A DNA stretch of 9,830 nucleotides. Origin: Acidobacteriota bacterium. GTDB lineage: Bacteria; Acidobacteriota; Terriglobia; Terriglobales; Acidobacteriaceae. The stretch lies in contig JAFAPG010000437.1 in assembly GCA_019247235.1 (NCBI GenBank), positions 1-9,830 of the forward strand, read 5' to 3'. The translations under genes and the position numbers were made by a program. This document shows, in pieces, positions 1 to 5,318 of this stretch. How positions within the stretch are numbered: position 1 is the first letter of the stretch; each line of letters begins with the position of its first letter. The notes beneath the pieces were generated by a model that searched no databases, was not told the origin of the DNA, and worked only from the letters and a program-made list of their open reading frames with translations.

Positions 1-506
1 GTCACTAGACCAGTACGGGGTTCGTCGAGCTCAGAAACGATGTCGCGCAGGTACGCTTGTGAAACCCGAATGTCGCTGTCATTTACTACCAACAGATCAA
101 AGCGCGCGGCGCTTGCCAGCTGAGCCAGGCTGCTTACCTTTCCATTCACGCCTAACCTCTGCCGGCAGTGAATCAACCGGAGCTGGCGATGGGGAAATTC
201 TGCGATTAATTTGTGCACCAGCGGCACCGCCGGATCTTCGTCTTCTGTCACCCCGAGCAGGATCTCGTATTCCGGGTAGTCGAGCAGACAGTGCGAGCGC
301 AGGGCCTCGTACATCTCTCGGTCCGCTCCCTTAAGTGGTTTGAGGATGGATACCGGCCGAGTCGAAAGCGAGCTCGAAGCCTGGGCGCGCACGAACCGAA
401 TTCCCGCCCAGATCGAGAGAACGCAATAGGCGCAGCTTAGGAGTGCGGCAGCCGCCGCGGTGCAGCCGAGGAACGTGCCGAGCGAAACGCTCATCGCTCG
501 AGACAT
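1..506 (-). CDS. hpnI: HpnI-like family 2/21 glycosyltransferase, N-terminal part (runs off left edge)
   Basis: The reading frame on the minus strand from the ATG at 506 is open to the window edge (168 codons). It starts with a hydrophobic segment (about residues 9-33), typical of the N-terminal membrane anchor of ceramide-glucosyltransferase-type enzymes. The family pattern PVSILKPLKG follows near residues 51-60, then a D-P-A stretch, LGVNGKVSSL, and the acidic NDSDI motif expected to bind the metal and nucleotide sugar, followed by YLRDIV and GLVT. In hopanoid producers the close relative HpnI transfers N-acetylglucosamine to bacteriohopanetetrol at the membrane. That is family knowledge; a ceramide-type substrate is equally possible because the neighbouring genes to the left are not visible. 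The start at 506 is preferred over the ATG at 494 because AAAGG lies 8 bases upstream of it. The C-terminal catalytic half, including the (Q/R)xxRW region, is outside the window. Confidence 0.75.
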   Translation of the reverse strand, partial: MSRAMSVSLGTFLGCTAAAAALLSCAYCVLSIWAGIRFVRAQASSSLSTRPVSILKPLKGADREMYEALRSHCLLDYPEYEILLGVTEDEDPAVPLVHKLIAEFPHRQLRLIHCRQRLGVNGKVSSLAQLASAARFDLLVVNDSDIRVSQAYLRDIVSELDEPRTGLV

Positions 507-609
507 TGTCCACGCCTTTGATTCTCAAGGCAAATCTACCGGCCAGCCGAAGTCAACGATGTGGATCGGGGGATGCTGTTGGGTTAACAAAATGTTGACC
601 TGGGCCCCC

Positions 610-638
610 TTGACGAAGCCGGTCCCGCTTCGTATCAT
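610..638 (+). promoter_or_regulatory. Sigma70-type promoter of the SAM-riboswitch operon
   Basis: TTGACG at 610-615 and TATCAT at 633-638 are separated by exactly 17 bases, close to the TTGACA/TATAAT consensus. The predicted transcription start near 645 lies about 30 bases before the riboswitch aptamer, so the whole control RNA would be transcribed from it. Confidence 0.7.
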
Positions 639-675
639 TTGAGTCACCAGTCCGCTCTTCGGAGCTGACCTTGGA

Positions 676-786
676 TTTCATGCAGAGTGGCTGAGGGACG
701 AGCCCTGAGACGCCACGGCAACCGGACCGGGAGAACATCCTGGCCGTCAGGTGCCAACTCTCGACCCGGAAACGGGGAACATGAGA
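676..786 (+). ncRNA. SAM-I (S-box) riboswitch aptamer
   Basis: The conserved S-box blocks appear in order: AGAGTGG (684-690), GAGGGAC (693-699), GCCC (702-705), GGCAACC (717-723) and GGTGCCAA (750-757). The closing helix P1 pairs TTTCATG (676-682) with CATGAGA (780-786), 7 pairs with one G-U. P4 is CCCG (765-768) with CGGG (773-776) around a GAAA tetraloop. In this RNA class S-adenosylmethionine binds the junction of P1 and P3 and stabilises P1. The aptamer lies in the leader of the threonine-synthase-family gene at 900 and is followed by a terminator, so it should switch expression off when SAM is plentiful. It is assigned on the number and order of conserved blocks; a covariance-model search was not run. 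Confidence 0.93.
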
Positions 787-820
787 TTCGGGGTGCGCGA
801 ATTTAGCACTTCTGAACCTC
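783..820 (+). promoter_or_regulatory. Riboswitch antiterminator helix
   Basis: GAGATTCGGG (783-792) can pair with TCTGAACCTC (811-820): nine of ten positions pair, including two G-U pairs, with one A-C mismatch. The 5' strand reuses the 3' side of P1, and the 3' strand overlaps the first bases of the terminator stem. The helix is therefore mutually exclusive with both, which is the usual logic of a transcriptional OFF switch. Confidence 0.75.
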
Positions 821-852
821 TTTTCCTCCCGGGAAAGAGGATTTTGAGTTTT
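817..852 (+). terminator. Intrinsic terminator of the SAM riboswitch
   Basis: CCTCTTTTCC (817-826) pairs with GGGAAAGAGG (831-840), 10 pairs with one G-U, around a TCCC loop. The T-rich run ATTTTGAGTTTT (841-852) follows. It lies 30 bases after the aptamer and 47 bases before the start codon at 900, so it would stop transcription before the gene when SAM is bound. Confidence 0.85.
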
Positions 853-899
853 AGGGCGCTTTATAAGGAAGTCGTTCCCGCCGCTCGGATCGGTTCGTT

Positions 900-2150
900 A
901 TGCGATACCAGCTGCGCTGTCGAGAGTGTCACAAAACCTGGGGCAACGTTCCCCAATCGGTTTGCGAAGATTGCTTCTCTCCTCTTGAAGTCTTCTACGA
1001 TTACGATTCACTGGCTCAGGTTTTCACTCGTGAAAAGATCGCGCAGGGCCCGCCGAACATCTGGCGCTACTCCGCGCTCCTGCCATTACCGGAAAATTTT
1101 CAGCCCAACCTGCCAGTTGGGTTCACTCCTCTGGTCAAGGCTCCGGCTTTGGCCCGCACCCTGGGGGCGAAGAATCTCTATCTGAAAAATGACGCCGTTT
1201 GTCTTCCCACTTTAAGTTTCAAGGATCGAGTGGTCGCGGTGGCACTGGCCAATGCGCGCAGCTTTGGATTTGATACCGTCTCCTGCTCCTCGACCGGTAA
1301 CCTTGCCAATGCGACCGCCGCGCAGGCGGCGCGTCATGGTTTTAAGTGCTGGATTTTTATTCCCGCCGACCTGGAGCCAGCCAAGATCCTAGGGACGCAG
1401 GTTTTTGGTGCCAAGCTGGTTCGCATTGCTGGCAGCTACGATCAGGTGAACCGCCTGTGCTCGCAAATCGCCGATGAGCATCACTGGGGCTTCGTCAATG
1501 TCAACCTCCGTCCCTACTACGCCGAAGGCTCCAAGACCTTCGGCTACGAAATCGCCGAACAGCTCGGCTGGCGGTTGCCAGATAACGTGGTTTGCCCCAT
1601 GGCGGGGGGATCGTTGATCACCAAGATCAAGAAAGCGTTCGATGAACTGATCCGCCTGAAACTGGTGGAGCCGAAGCCGGTCAAATTTTTCGGTGCTCAA
1701 GCCACCGGGTGCTCGCCGATCTCAACCGCCGTTAAACTCGGCAATACGGATATTGAGCCGCAGAAGCCAGCAACCATCGCGCGCTCGCTCGCCATCGGCA
1801 ACCCCGCCGATGGTCATTACGCCATACAGACCATCACCGCGAGCGGCGGCTTCTCTGAAGACGTCTCCGACGCCGAGGTTGTTCGTTCCATCCAGCTACT
1901 CGCCGAAAAGGAAGGCATCTTCACTGAAACTGCCGGCGGAGTCACGGTTGGATGCGCCCGTAAGCTTTACCAAAGCGACCGCATCCTTCCCGACGAAACC
2001 ACGGTGCTCGCGATCACCGGTAACGGCCTGAAGACCACCGACGTGTTGACCGGGGAATATGAGGCCGAACAGCCGATTGCGCCCAAGCTCGCTGAATTCA
2101 ACCGCTATGTCGAGAGCGCGTTCGAGGAGCGGGAAGTGGTGAATGCGTGA
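900..2150 (+). CDS. thrC: Threonine-synthase-family PLP enzyme (ThrC; possibly a MetM-type homocysteine synthase)
   Basis: This 416-residue fold-type II PLP enzyme belongs to the threonine synthase family, which converts O-phosphohomoserine to threonine in the cytoplasm. An N-terminal zinc-ribbon-like motif has Cys7, Cys10, Cys22 and Cys25. The Schiff-base lysine is Lys108 in SFKD, the phosphate-binding loop is STGNLANAT (131-139), and the C-terminal GNGLKTTDVL stretch is typical. Length is normal for the family. The ATG at 900 has only a weak upstream GGATCGG; AAGGAAG at 865-871 is too distant, and no other plausible start was seen. The gene follows a SAM-I riboswitch and its terminator, and a CysO-like sulfur carrier begins 66 bases downstream. 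Control by SAM is odd for threonine synthesis. It suggests that this homologue may use O-phosphohomoserine and sulfur from the carrier to make homocysteine. Family assignment is secure; the reaction is not. Confidence 0.92.
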   Translation: MRYQLRCRECHKTWGNVPQSVCEDCFSPLEVFYDYDSLAQVFTREKIAQGPPNIWRYSALLPLPENFQPNLPVGFTPLVKAPALARTLGAKNLYLKNDAVCLPTLSFKDRVVAVALANARSFGFDTVSCSSTGNLANATAAQAARHGFKCWIFIPADLEPAKILGTQVFGAKLVRIAGSYDQVNRLCSQIADEHHWGFVNVNLRPYYAEGSKTFGYEIAEQLGWRLPDNVVCPMAGGSLITKIKKAFDELIRLKLVEPKPVKFFGAQATGCSPISTAVKLGNTDIEPQKPATIARSLAIGNPADGHYAIQTITASGGFSEDVSDAEVVRSIQLLAEKEGIFTETAGGVTVGCARKLYQSDRILPDETTVLAITGNGLKTTDVLTGEYEAEQPIAPKLAEFNRYVESAFEEREVVNA

Positions 2151-2216
2151 AGAGCGCAATATGAGCGGCGGAAAAAGCTCTTTGACCCGCTCGGTCGATG
2201 ACACGCTTTGCCTAAG

Positions 2217-2498
2217 ATGCAAGTGACGGTACAAATTCCCAGCCCCTTGCGCCGCCATACCGGCGGCACCTCGAAGGTTTGCTGTGCGGCCACCAACCTA
2301 AAGGAACTATTCTTGGCGCTGGATGAAAAATTTCCCGCCCTCGGCCCGCATTTGCGGGATGAGTCGGGTGAGGTACGCCGTTTTCTGAATATCTACGTAA
2401 ACGAGGAGGATATTCGCTTTCTCGGTGGCGACGGCTACGCCTTCCGAGATGGCGATGAGGTCTTGCTGGTTCCCTCGATCGCCGGCGGAAAGCGCTAA
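2217..2498 (+). CDS. CysO-like ubiquitin-fold sulfur carrier (ThiS/MoaD family) with C-terminal GGKR
   Basis: A 93-residue beta-grasp protein. Proteins of this family are adenylated at a C-terminal Gly-Gly by a ThiF/MoeB-type enzyme, loaded with sulfur as a thiocarboxylate, and donate it to a partner biosynthetic enzyme. The N-terminus (MQVTVQIPSPLRRHTGG) and the FLNIYVNEEDIRFLGG block (56-71) closely resemble mycobacterial CysO from memory. The end is SIAGG followed by Lys92-Arg93, so a protease must trim two residues before activation. The ATG at 2217 is chosen over the TTG at 2208 because its N-terminus matches CysO; neither has a clear ribosome binding site. The gene follows the threonine-synthase homologue and shares its riboswitch, so the likely partner is that enzyme. 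No activating enzyme, Mec-type protease or CysM is present in the window. Confidence 0.85.
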   Translation: MQVTVQIPSPLRRHTGGTSKVCCAATNLKELFLALDEKFPALGPHLRDESGEVRRFLNIYVNEEDIRFLGGDGYAFRDGDEVLLVPSIAGGKR

Positions 2499-2517
2499 CT
2501 CTCGCTTACATGCCAGT

Positions 2518-2548
2518 GGCGGTTCCGCGCGTGCGGTGGTGAACTGCC
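2518..2548 (+). terminator. Hairpin after the sulfur-carrier gene (possible weak terminator)
   Basis: GGCGGTTC (2518-2525) pairs with GAACTGCC (2541-2548), 8 pairs with one G-U, with a further CGC/GCG pairing inside. It lies 19 bases after the stop codon, between convergent genes, but no T-run follows. An intrinsic terminator is therefore uncertain; it may only protect the 3' end. Confidence 0.35.
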
Positions 2549-2589
2549 GAATACCTATAGGGGGGGAGCGGCGAACCTGGCCATTTGCT

Positions 2590-2976
2590 TCACCAAATCC
2601 GCCGCACACCAAATCCATCGAGCCGGTGATCGGTACTAAGAATGGGAATATCGTCGGCCAGCGCTTGGGCCGCCAGCACGCGGTCCAATGGGTCCTGATG
2701 TGCATTCGTAAATCGCCCGGCCCTTAGGGCCGCCGCCGCGTCCATTGCGAGCAAGCTGTAACCGGCGTTTTCCGTAACTTCAAGGAAACGCTTTTCAAGT
2801 TCTTCCGCACCAGGCAGCTTGCCAAGCCGCACCTTGGTAGCAATCTCCCATGCCGTCGCAGCGGATACGAGAATTACGTTTCTGGGATCGGCGATCATCG
2901 ATCGAGCCTGACTACCTAGAGATGAGGGAGACAGAGTTGCCCACAGAAAAGTATGCGTATCGAGCAGAACTCTCAC
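2590..2976 (-). CDS. vapC: VapC-type PIN-domain toxin (ribonuclease)
   Basis: A 128-residue PIN-domain protein, the toxin of a type II toxin-antitoxin pair. VapC toxins are Mg-dependent endoribonucleases, usually cutting tRNA or rRNA. The acidic active-site set is visible: Asp6 in LLDTHTFLW, Glu44 in ATAWEIATKVRLGKL, Asp98 in DPLDR and Asp116 in STDHRL. Length is normal and the frame is intact, so it is probably active. The GTG start at 2976 is chosen because it overlaps the antitoxin stop in a 4-base GTGA, which couples translation of the pair; a TTG at 2994 would add six residues and lengthen the overlap. It is convergent with the sulfur-carrier gene on the other strand. The family is clear, but the RNA target cannot be read from sequence. 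Confidence 0.9.
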   Translation of the reverse strand: MRVLLDTHTFLWATLSPSSLGSQARSMIADPRNVILVSAATAWEIATKVRLGKLPGAEELEKRFLEVTENAGYSLLAMDAAAALRAGRFTNAHQDPLDRVLAAQALADDIPILSTDHRLDGFGVRRIW

Positions 2977-3221
2977 TCGTCTAGGCCGTTCCAAAGGCGT
3001 AGTTCCGCTTCGGGTAGCGGCTCAAAAAATGCATCGGTCAACTGGAAGCCTGGAGTTAGGAGAGCGCCAAGCCGTTTTTTTAACACCGGCTGAATAGCCT
3101 CGAGCTTGGCCACCGGCGTCTTTTCCCGTCCTGAGGTAATAATCACGGTCTCGCCCTTTTGAGCCTTCTTGATGAGCTCAGAAAGATTAGTTTTAGCTTG
3201 ATAAATCGTGATCTTAATCAT
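2973..3221 (-). CDS. Phd/YefM-family antitoxin of the VapC pair
   Basis: An 82-residue antitoxin. The N-terminal segment IYQAKTNLSELIKKAQKGE, followed by VIITSGREKTPVAKL, is the Phd/YefM DNA-binding fold. The acidic, proline-rich C-terminus (FFEPLPEAELRLWNGLDE) is the expected toxin-binding tail that covers the PIN active site. It is encoded just upstream of the toxin and overlaps it by 4 bases, the standard antitoxin-first order. The ATG at 3221 is the only methionine start. The bases before it (TTAGCAGG) place a GG directly against the start codon, and the predicted transcription start lies only about 4 bases upstream, so translation may be nearly leaderless. Autorepression through the palindrome at 3226-3239 is likely. 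Confidence 0.88.
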   Translation of the reverse strand: MIKITIYQAKTNLSELIKKAQKGETVIITSGREKTPVAKLEAIQPVLKKRLGALLTPGFQLTDAFFEPLPEAELRLWNGLDE

Positions 3222-3225
3222 CCTG

Positions 3226-3261
3226 CTAAGATATCTTAGTCAAGAAGCGCGGCCTCTTCAA
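3226..3261 (-). promoter_or_regulatory. Antitoxin promoter with palindromic operator
   Basis: On the minus strand TTGAAG (3261-3256) and TAAGAT (3238-3233) are separated by 17 bases. The perfect 14-bp palindrome CTAAGATATCTTAG (3226-3239) covers the -10 box and the predicted start site. Phd-type antitoxins repress their own promoters through such palindromes, so this is the probable autoregulatory operator of the toxin-antitoxin pair. Confidence 0.7.
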
Positions 3262-3532
3262 CCTTGCCGGGCTCCGGGGGCGCGTCGTTTCCGCCAGGGA
3301 TATACTCGATGACAGGCCCGCGCACTGCCAGCAGATCCATAGCCGATCAACTCCGAAAAATCGTCGTCCGAGTCGCATGCGGGCCGTTGATCAGTGCTGT
3401 CCGCATCCTGCCTGAGGATGCAACAACATTGTGAATACATAGCCCGCCAATGGCATCGTTCAGGATTTCTGGTTCGGCGGTGACGCACCGCTTCCGTGCA
3501 ATTTGCGCCGCCGCCCTAGATCCACGATGTGA
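3241..3532. other. Stretch without a recognisable gene; coding-like fragments on the minus strand
   Basis: No intact known gene is seen in these roughly 290 bases between two divergent promoters. On the minus strand one frame reads in a coding-like way from near 3500, stops at a TGA just before 3340, then resumes at an ATG (3340) for 34 residues beginning MDLLAVRGPVIEYIPGG and ends at a TAA at 3238-3236. A second frame contains DSDDDFSELIGYGSAG. This could be a decayed gene with a frameshift and an internal stop, but no family was recognised, and chance open frames are a fair alternative. Confidence 0.25.
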
Positions 3533-3552
3533 TATAACTAACTAGTTAGTTA
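3530..3552 (+). promoter_or_regulatory. tetR promoter with 18-bp perfect palindromic operator
   Basis: The perfect palindrome TAACTAACTAGTTAGTTA occupies 3535-3552 and ends 3 bases before the tetR start codon. TGATATAAC (3530-3538) reads as an extended -10 element and overlaps it, with transcription predicted to start inside the palindrome near 3545. A TetR-family dimer bound here would block RNA polymerase, so this is the probable autorepressor site for the four-gene efflux operon. No Shine-Dalgarno sequence is visible. Confidence 0.75.
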
Positions 3553-3555
3553 ATC

Positions 3556-4218
3556 ATGTCACTGACGCACACACATCGCCTCGGCACCCGCGGGCAGCCC
3601 GAGCGCAGTCGGGCGTCGATTTTAAAGGCCGCGGTGCGGGAGTTCGCCCAAGAAGGAGTCGCTGGTGCCCGTACCGAGGCAATTGCGCGCAAAGCAGGTG
3701 TAAACAAAGCGCTTCTTTATTACTACTTTAAAGATAAGGAGGCTCTTTACCAGGCCGTGCTGGACCAGGTTTTTGGCGGAGTGCGCTCGGCCATTCATGC
3801 CGCCATCGCGCAGGAACTGAGGCCGCGGGAAAGACTAACCGCTTACGTGCTGGCTCATTTTGACTACATTGCCTCGAATCCGCTCTATCCCCGCATTGTG
3901 CACGCAGAATTTCTGCGAGCCGGACGTGACCCGTCGCGGCTTAAGCAGGTGGTTCAGCAATATTTCCGACCCGTTTTTCTGGAGCTTTCGACCCTGCTTG
4001 AGGCGGGTGCCGAGCGCGGAGAATTTCGTAGGGTAAACCCCATGCATTTCATCCCTTCCATGGTGTCGGTCATCGTTTTCTATTTCACGACCGCCCCCAT
4101 CATGAAGCTTGTGACCGGTTCTGATCCGTTTTCGCCCGAGGTTCTCACCGAGCGCAGACGAGCGGTTCTTGACTTCATCTCTGCGGCATTATTTACCCGC
4201 GAGGAACAGTTTCGATGA
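3556..4218 (+). CDS. TetR-family transcriptional repressor of the efflux operon
   Basis: A 220-residue regulator with the typical TetR N-terminal DNA-binding domain. Helix 1 lies around SRASILKAAVREFAQEG (18-34), and the helix-turn-helix is TEAIARKAGVNKALLYYYFK (40-59), followed by DKEALYQAVL. The remainder is the helical ligand-binding and dimerisation domain, which varies between family members and gives no clue to the inducer. The gene heads an operon with an HlyD adaptor, an ABC ATPase and an ABC-2 permease. This is the arrangement of E. coli CecR (YbiH) with ybhGFSR, so a drug- or toxicant-responsive repressor is inferred. Its stop overlaps the next start in ATGA. The start ATG at 3556 sits right after the palindrome with no ribosome binding site, so leader-poor initiation is likely. 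A repressor inside its own operon gives negative feedback. Confidence 0.9.
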   Translation: MSLTHTHRLGTRGQPERSRASILKAAVREFAQEGVAGARTEAIARKAGVNKALLYYYFKDKEALYQAVLDQVFGGVRSAIHAAIAQELRPRERLTAYVLAHFDYIASNPLYPRIVHAEFLRAGRDPSRLKQVVQQYFRPVFLELSTLLEAGAERGEFRRVNPMHFIPSMVSVIVFYFTTAPIMKLVTGSDPFSPEVLTERRRAVLDFISAALFTREEQFR

Positions 4219-5318
4219 GCGCACGCAACAAATTCTTCATCGTTCTCGGGGTGGTATTTGCGATTTCCTTCTCCTACTATTGGTTCTCTACTCCGCGAAC
4301 CGGCGAACTCGACCTAATCGGTATCGTCGACGCCAACCAGGTCATCGTAAGTCCACAGGTTGCCGGGCGGATTTCTAAGCTTCTGGTTGAGGAAGGCAGC
4401 AGATTAAAGACCGGGGACCTGGTTGCTGTCCTCGACGCTTCAGAACTAGAGGCCCAAGCCCGAGCGGCCGCCGCCACCATCGACAGTCTACGCTCCCAAG
4501 TCATGGCCACCGAGGCCACTAGCGTAGCCACCCAGGGATCGACTTCAAGCAGTGTCGCTAACGCGCAAGCGCGTTTAGAATCGGCGCGCGCGCAACTGGT
4601 CGAGGCCGAAGCCATGTTGCAACGCGTCTCGAGTGACAGCCGGCGGACGGTCGAACTGGCGGCGCAAGGAGTGGCGTCGGATCAGGACCGAGTGCAGGCC
4701 GAGAGTAATCTCAAGGCCCAGCAGGCGGTGGTCGCCTCTCTCAACCAGCAGGTAAGCGCCGCCCAAGCTGATCTCAACATGGCCGTCGCCAACACCCATC
4801 AGGCGCACGCTGCTGCGAGCACAGTGCGTTCTACCCGCGCCCAGCTTTTGAATGCCGAGGCTCAACTGAAGGAGGCGGAAGTACGGCTCGGCTATACCAA
4901 GATCTACGCTCCGGTTTCGGGGACGGTCTCGGTGCGCGCCGCCCGGCAGGGCGAATTCCTCAACCCCGGCCAAGCGATCGTAACCATCGTCGATTTCACT
5001 GACACCTGGGTTCGCGCCGCGATCCCTGAGACCGAAGCCGACCACATCGGCTTCGGCGATACCGTGCGCATTCGCATGCCAGGAGGAACGGTCACTTCCG
5101 GCAAAGTGTTTTTTAAATCCCCCGAGGCCGATTTCGCTACCCAGCGGGACGTGAGCCGGCGCAAGCGGGATATCAAAACCATTGTGTTAAAGATTCGACT
5201 GGAGAATCCCAAAGGTGCTTACGTCCCCGGTATGACGGCCGACGTACTGCTTTCCGCAGCCCAGCTCAAAGCTAGCGCTTCCAACCAGAGTGTTTCTGCC
5301 CAGGGAACGCAGCCATGA
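4215..5318 (+). CDS. HlyD/EmrA-family membrane fusion (periplasmic adaptor) protein
   Basis: A 367-residue adaptor that bridges an inner-membrane pump to an outer-membrane channel across the periplasm. One N-terminal membrane helix (about 7-24) anchors it. The first half of the biotinyl-lipoyl domain is at 43-77 (VSPQVAGRISKLLVEEGSRL), and the second half is at about 228-262 (IYAPVSGTVSVRAARQGE). A long alanine- and glutamine-rich coiled-coil hairpin (about 78-225) lies between them, then a beta-barrel domain (about 263-347) ending near VPGMTADVLL. Overall length matches YbhG/EmrA-type proteins. ATGA overlaps join it to tetR upstream and to the ATPase downstream, so it acts with the ABC exporter. 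No TolC-type outer-membrane channel is encoded in the window, so one is presumably supplied from elsewhere. The exported substrate is unknown. Confidence 0.92.
   Translation: MSARNKFFIVLGVVFAISFSYYWFSTPRTGELDLIGIVDANQVIVSPQVAGRISKLLVEEGSRLKTGDLVAVLDASELEAQARAAAATIDSLRSQVMATEATSVATQGSTSSSVANAQARLESARAQLVEAEAMLQRVSSDSRRTVELAAQGVASDQDRVQAESNLKAQQAVVASLNQQVSAAQADLNMAVANTHQAHAAASTVRSTRAQLLNAEAQLKEAEVRLGYTKIYAPVSGTVSVRAARQGEFLNPGQAIVTIVDFTDTWVRAAIPETEADHIGFGDTVRIRMPGGTVTSGKVFFKSPEADFATQRDVSRRKRDIKTIVLKIRLENPKGAYVPGMTADVLLSAAQLKASASNQSVSAQGTQP

Noticed and set aside
331..528. Minus-strand open frame of 65 codons near the left end
   Set aside because: It lies in a different frame over the glycosyltransferase gene, whose own frame carries the conserved GT motifs.
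751..1185. Long plus-strand open frame over the riboswitch and the start of the PLP enzyme gene
   Set aside because: It runs through the aptamer and terminator and overlaps the threonine-synthase gene, whose own frame has clear family motifs; the alternative protein is not family-like.
2208..2216. TTG at 2208 as start of the sulfur-carrier gene
   Set aside because: It adds three residues with no better ribosome binding site, while the ATG at 2217 gives an N-terminus aligned with CysO.
1389..2296. Minus-strand open frames antisense to the PLP enzyme and carrier genes
   Set aside because: No recognisable motifs or ribosome binding sites; they are explained as the reverse of GC-rich coding sequence.
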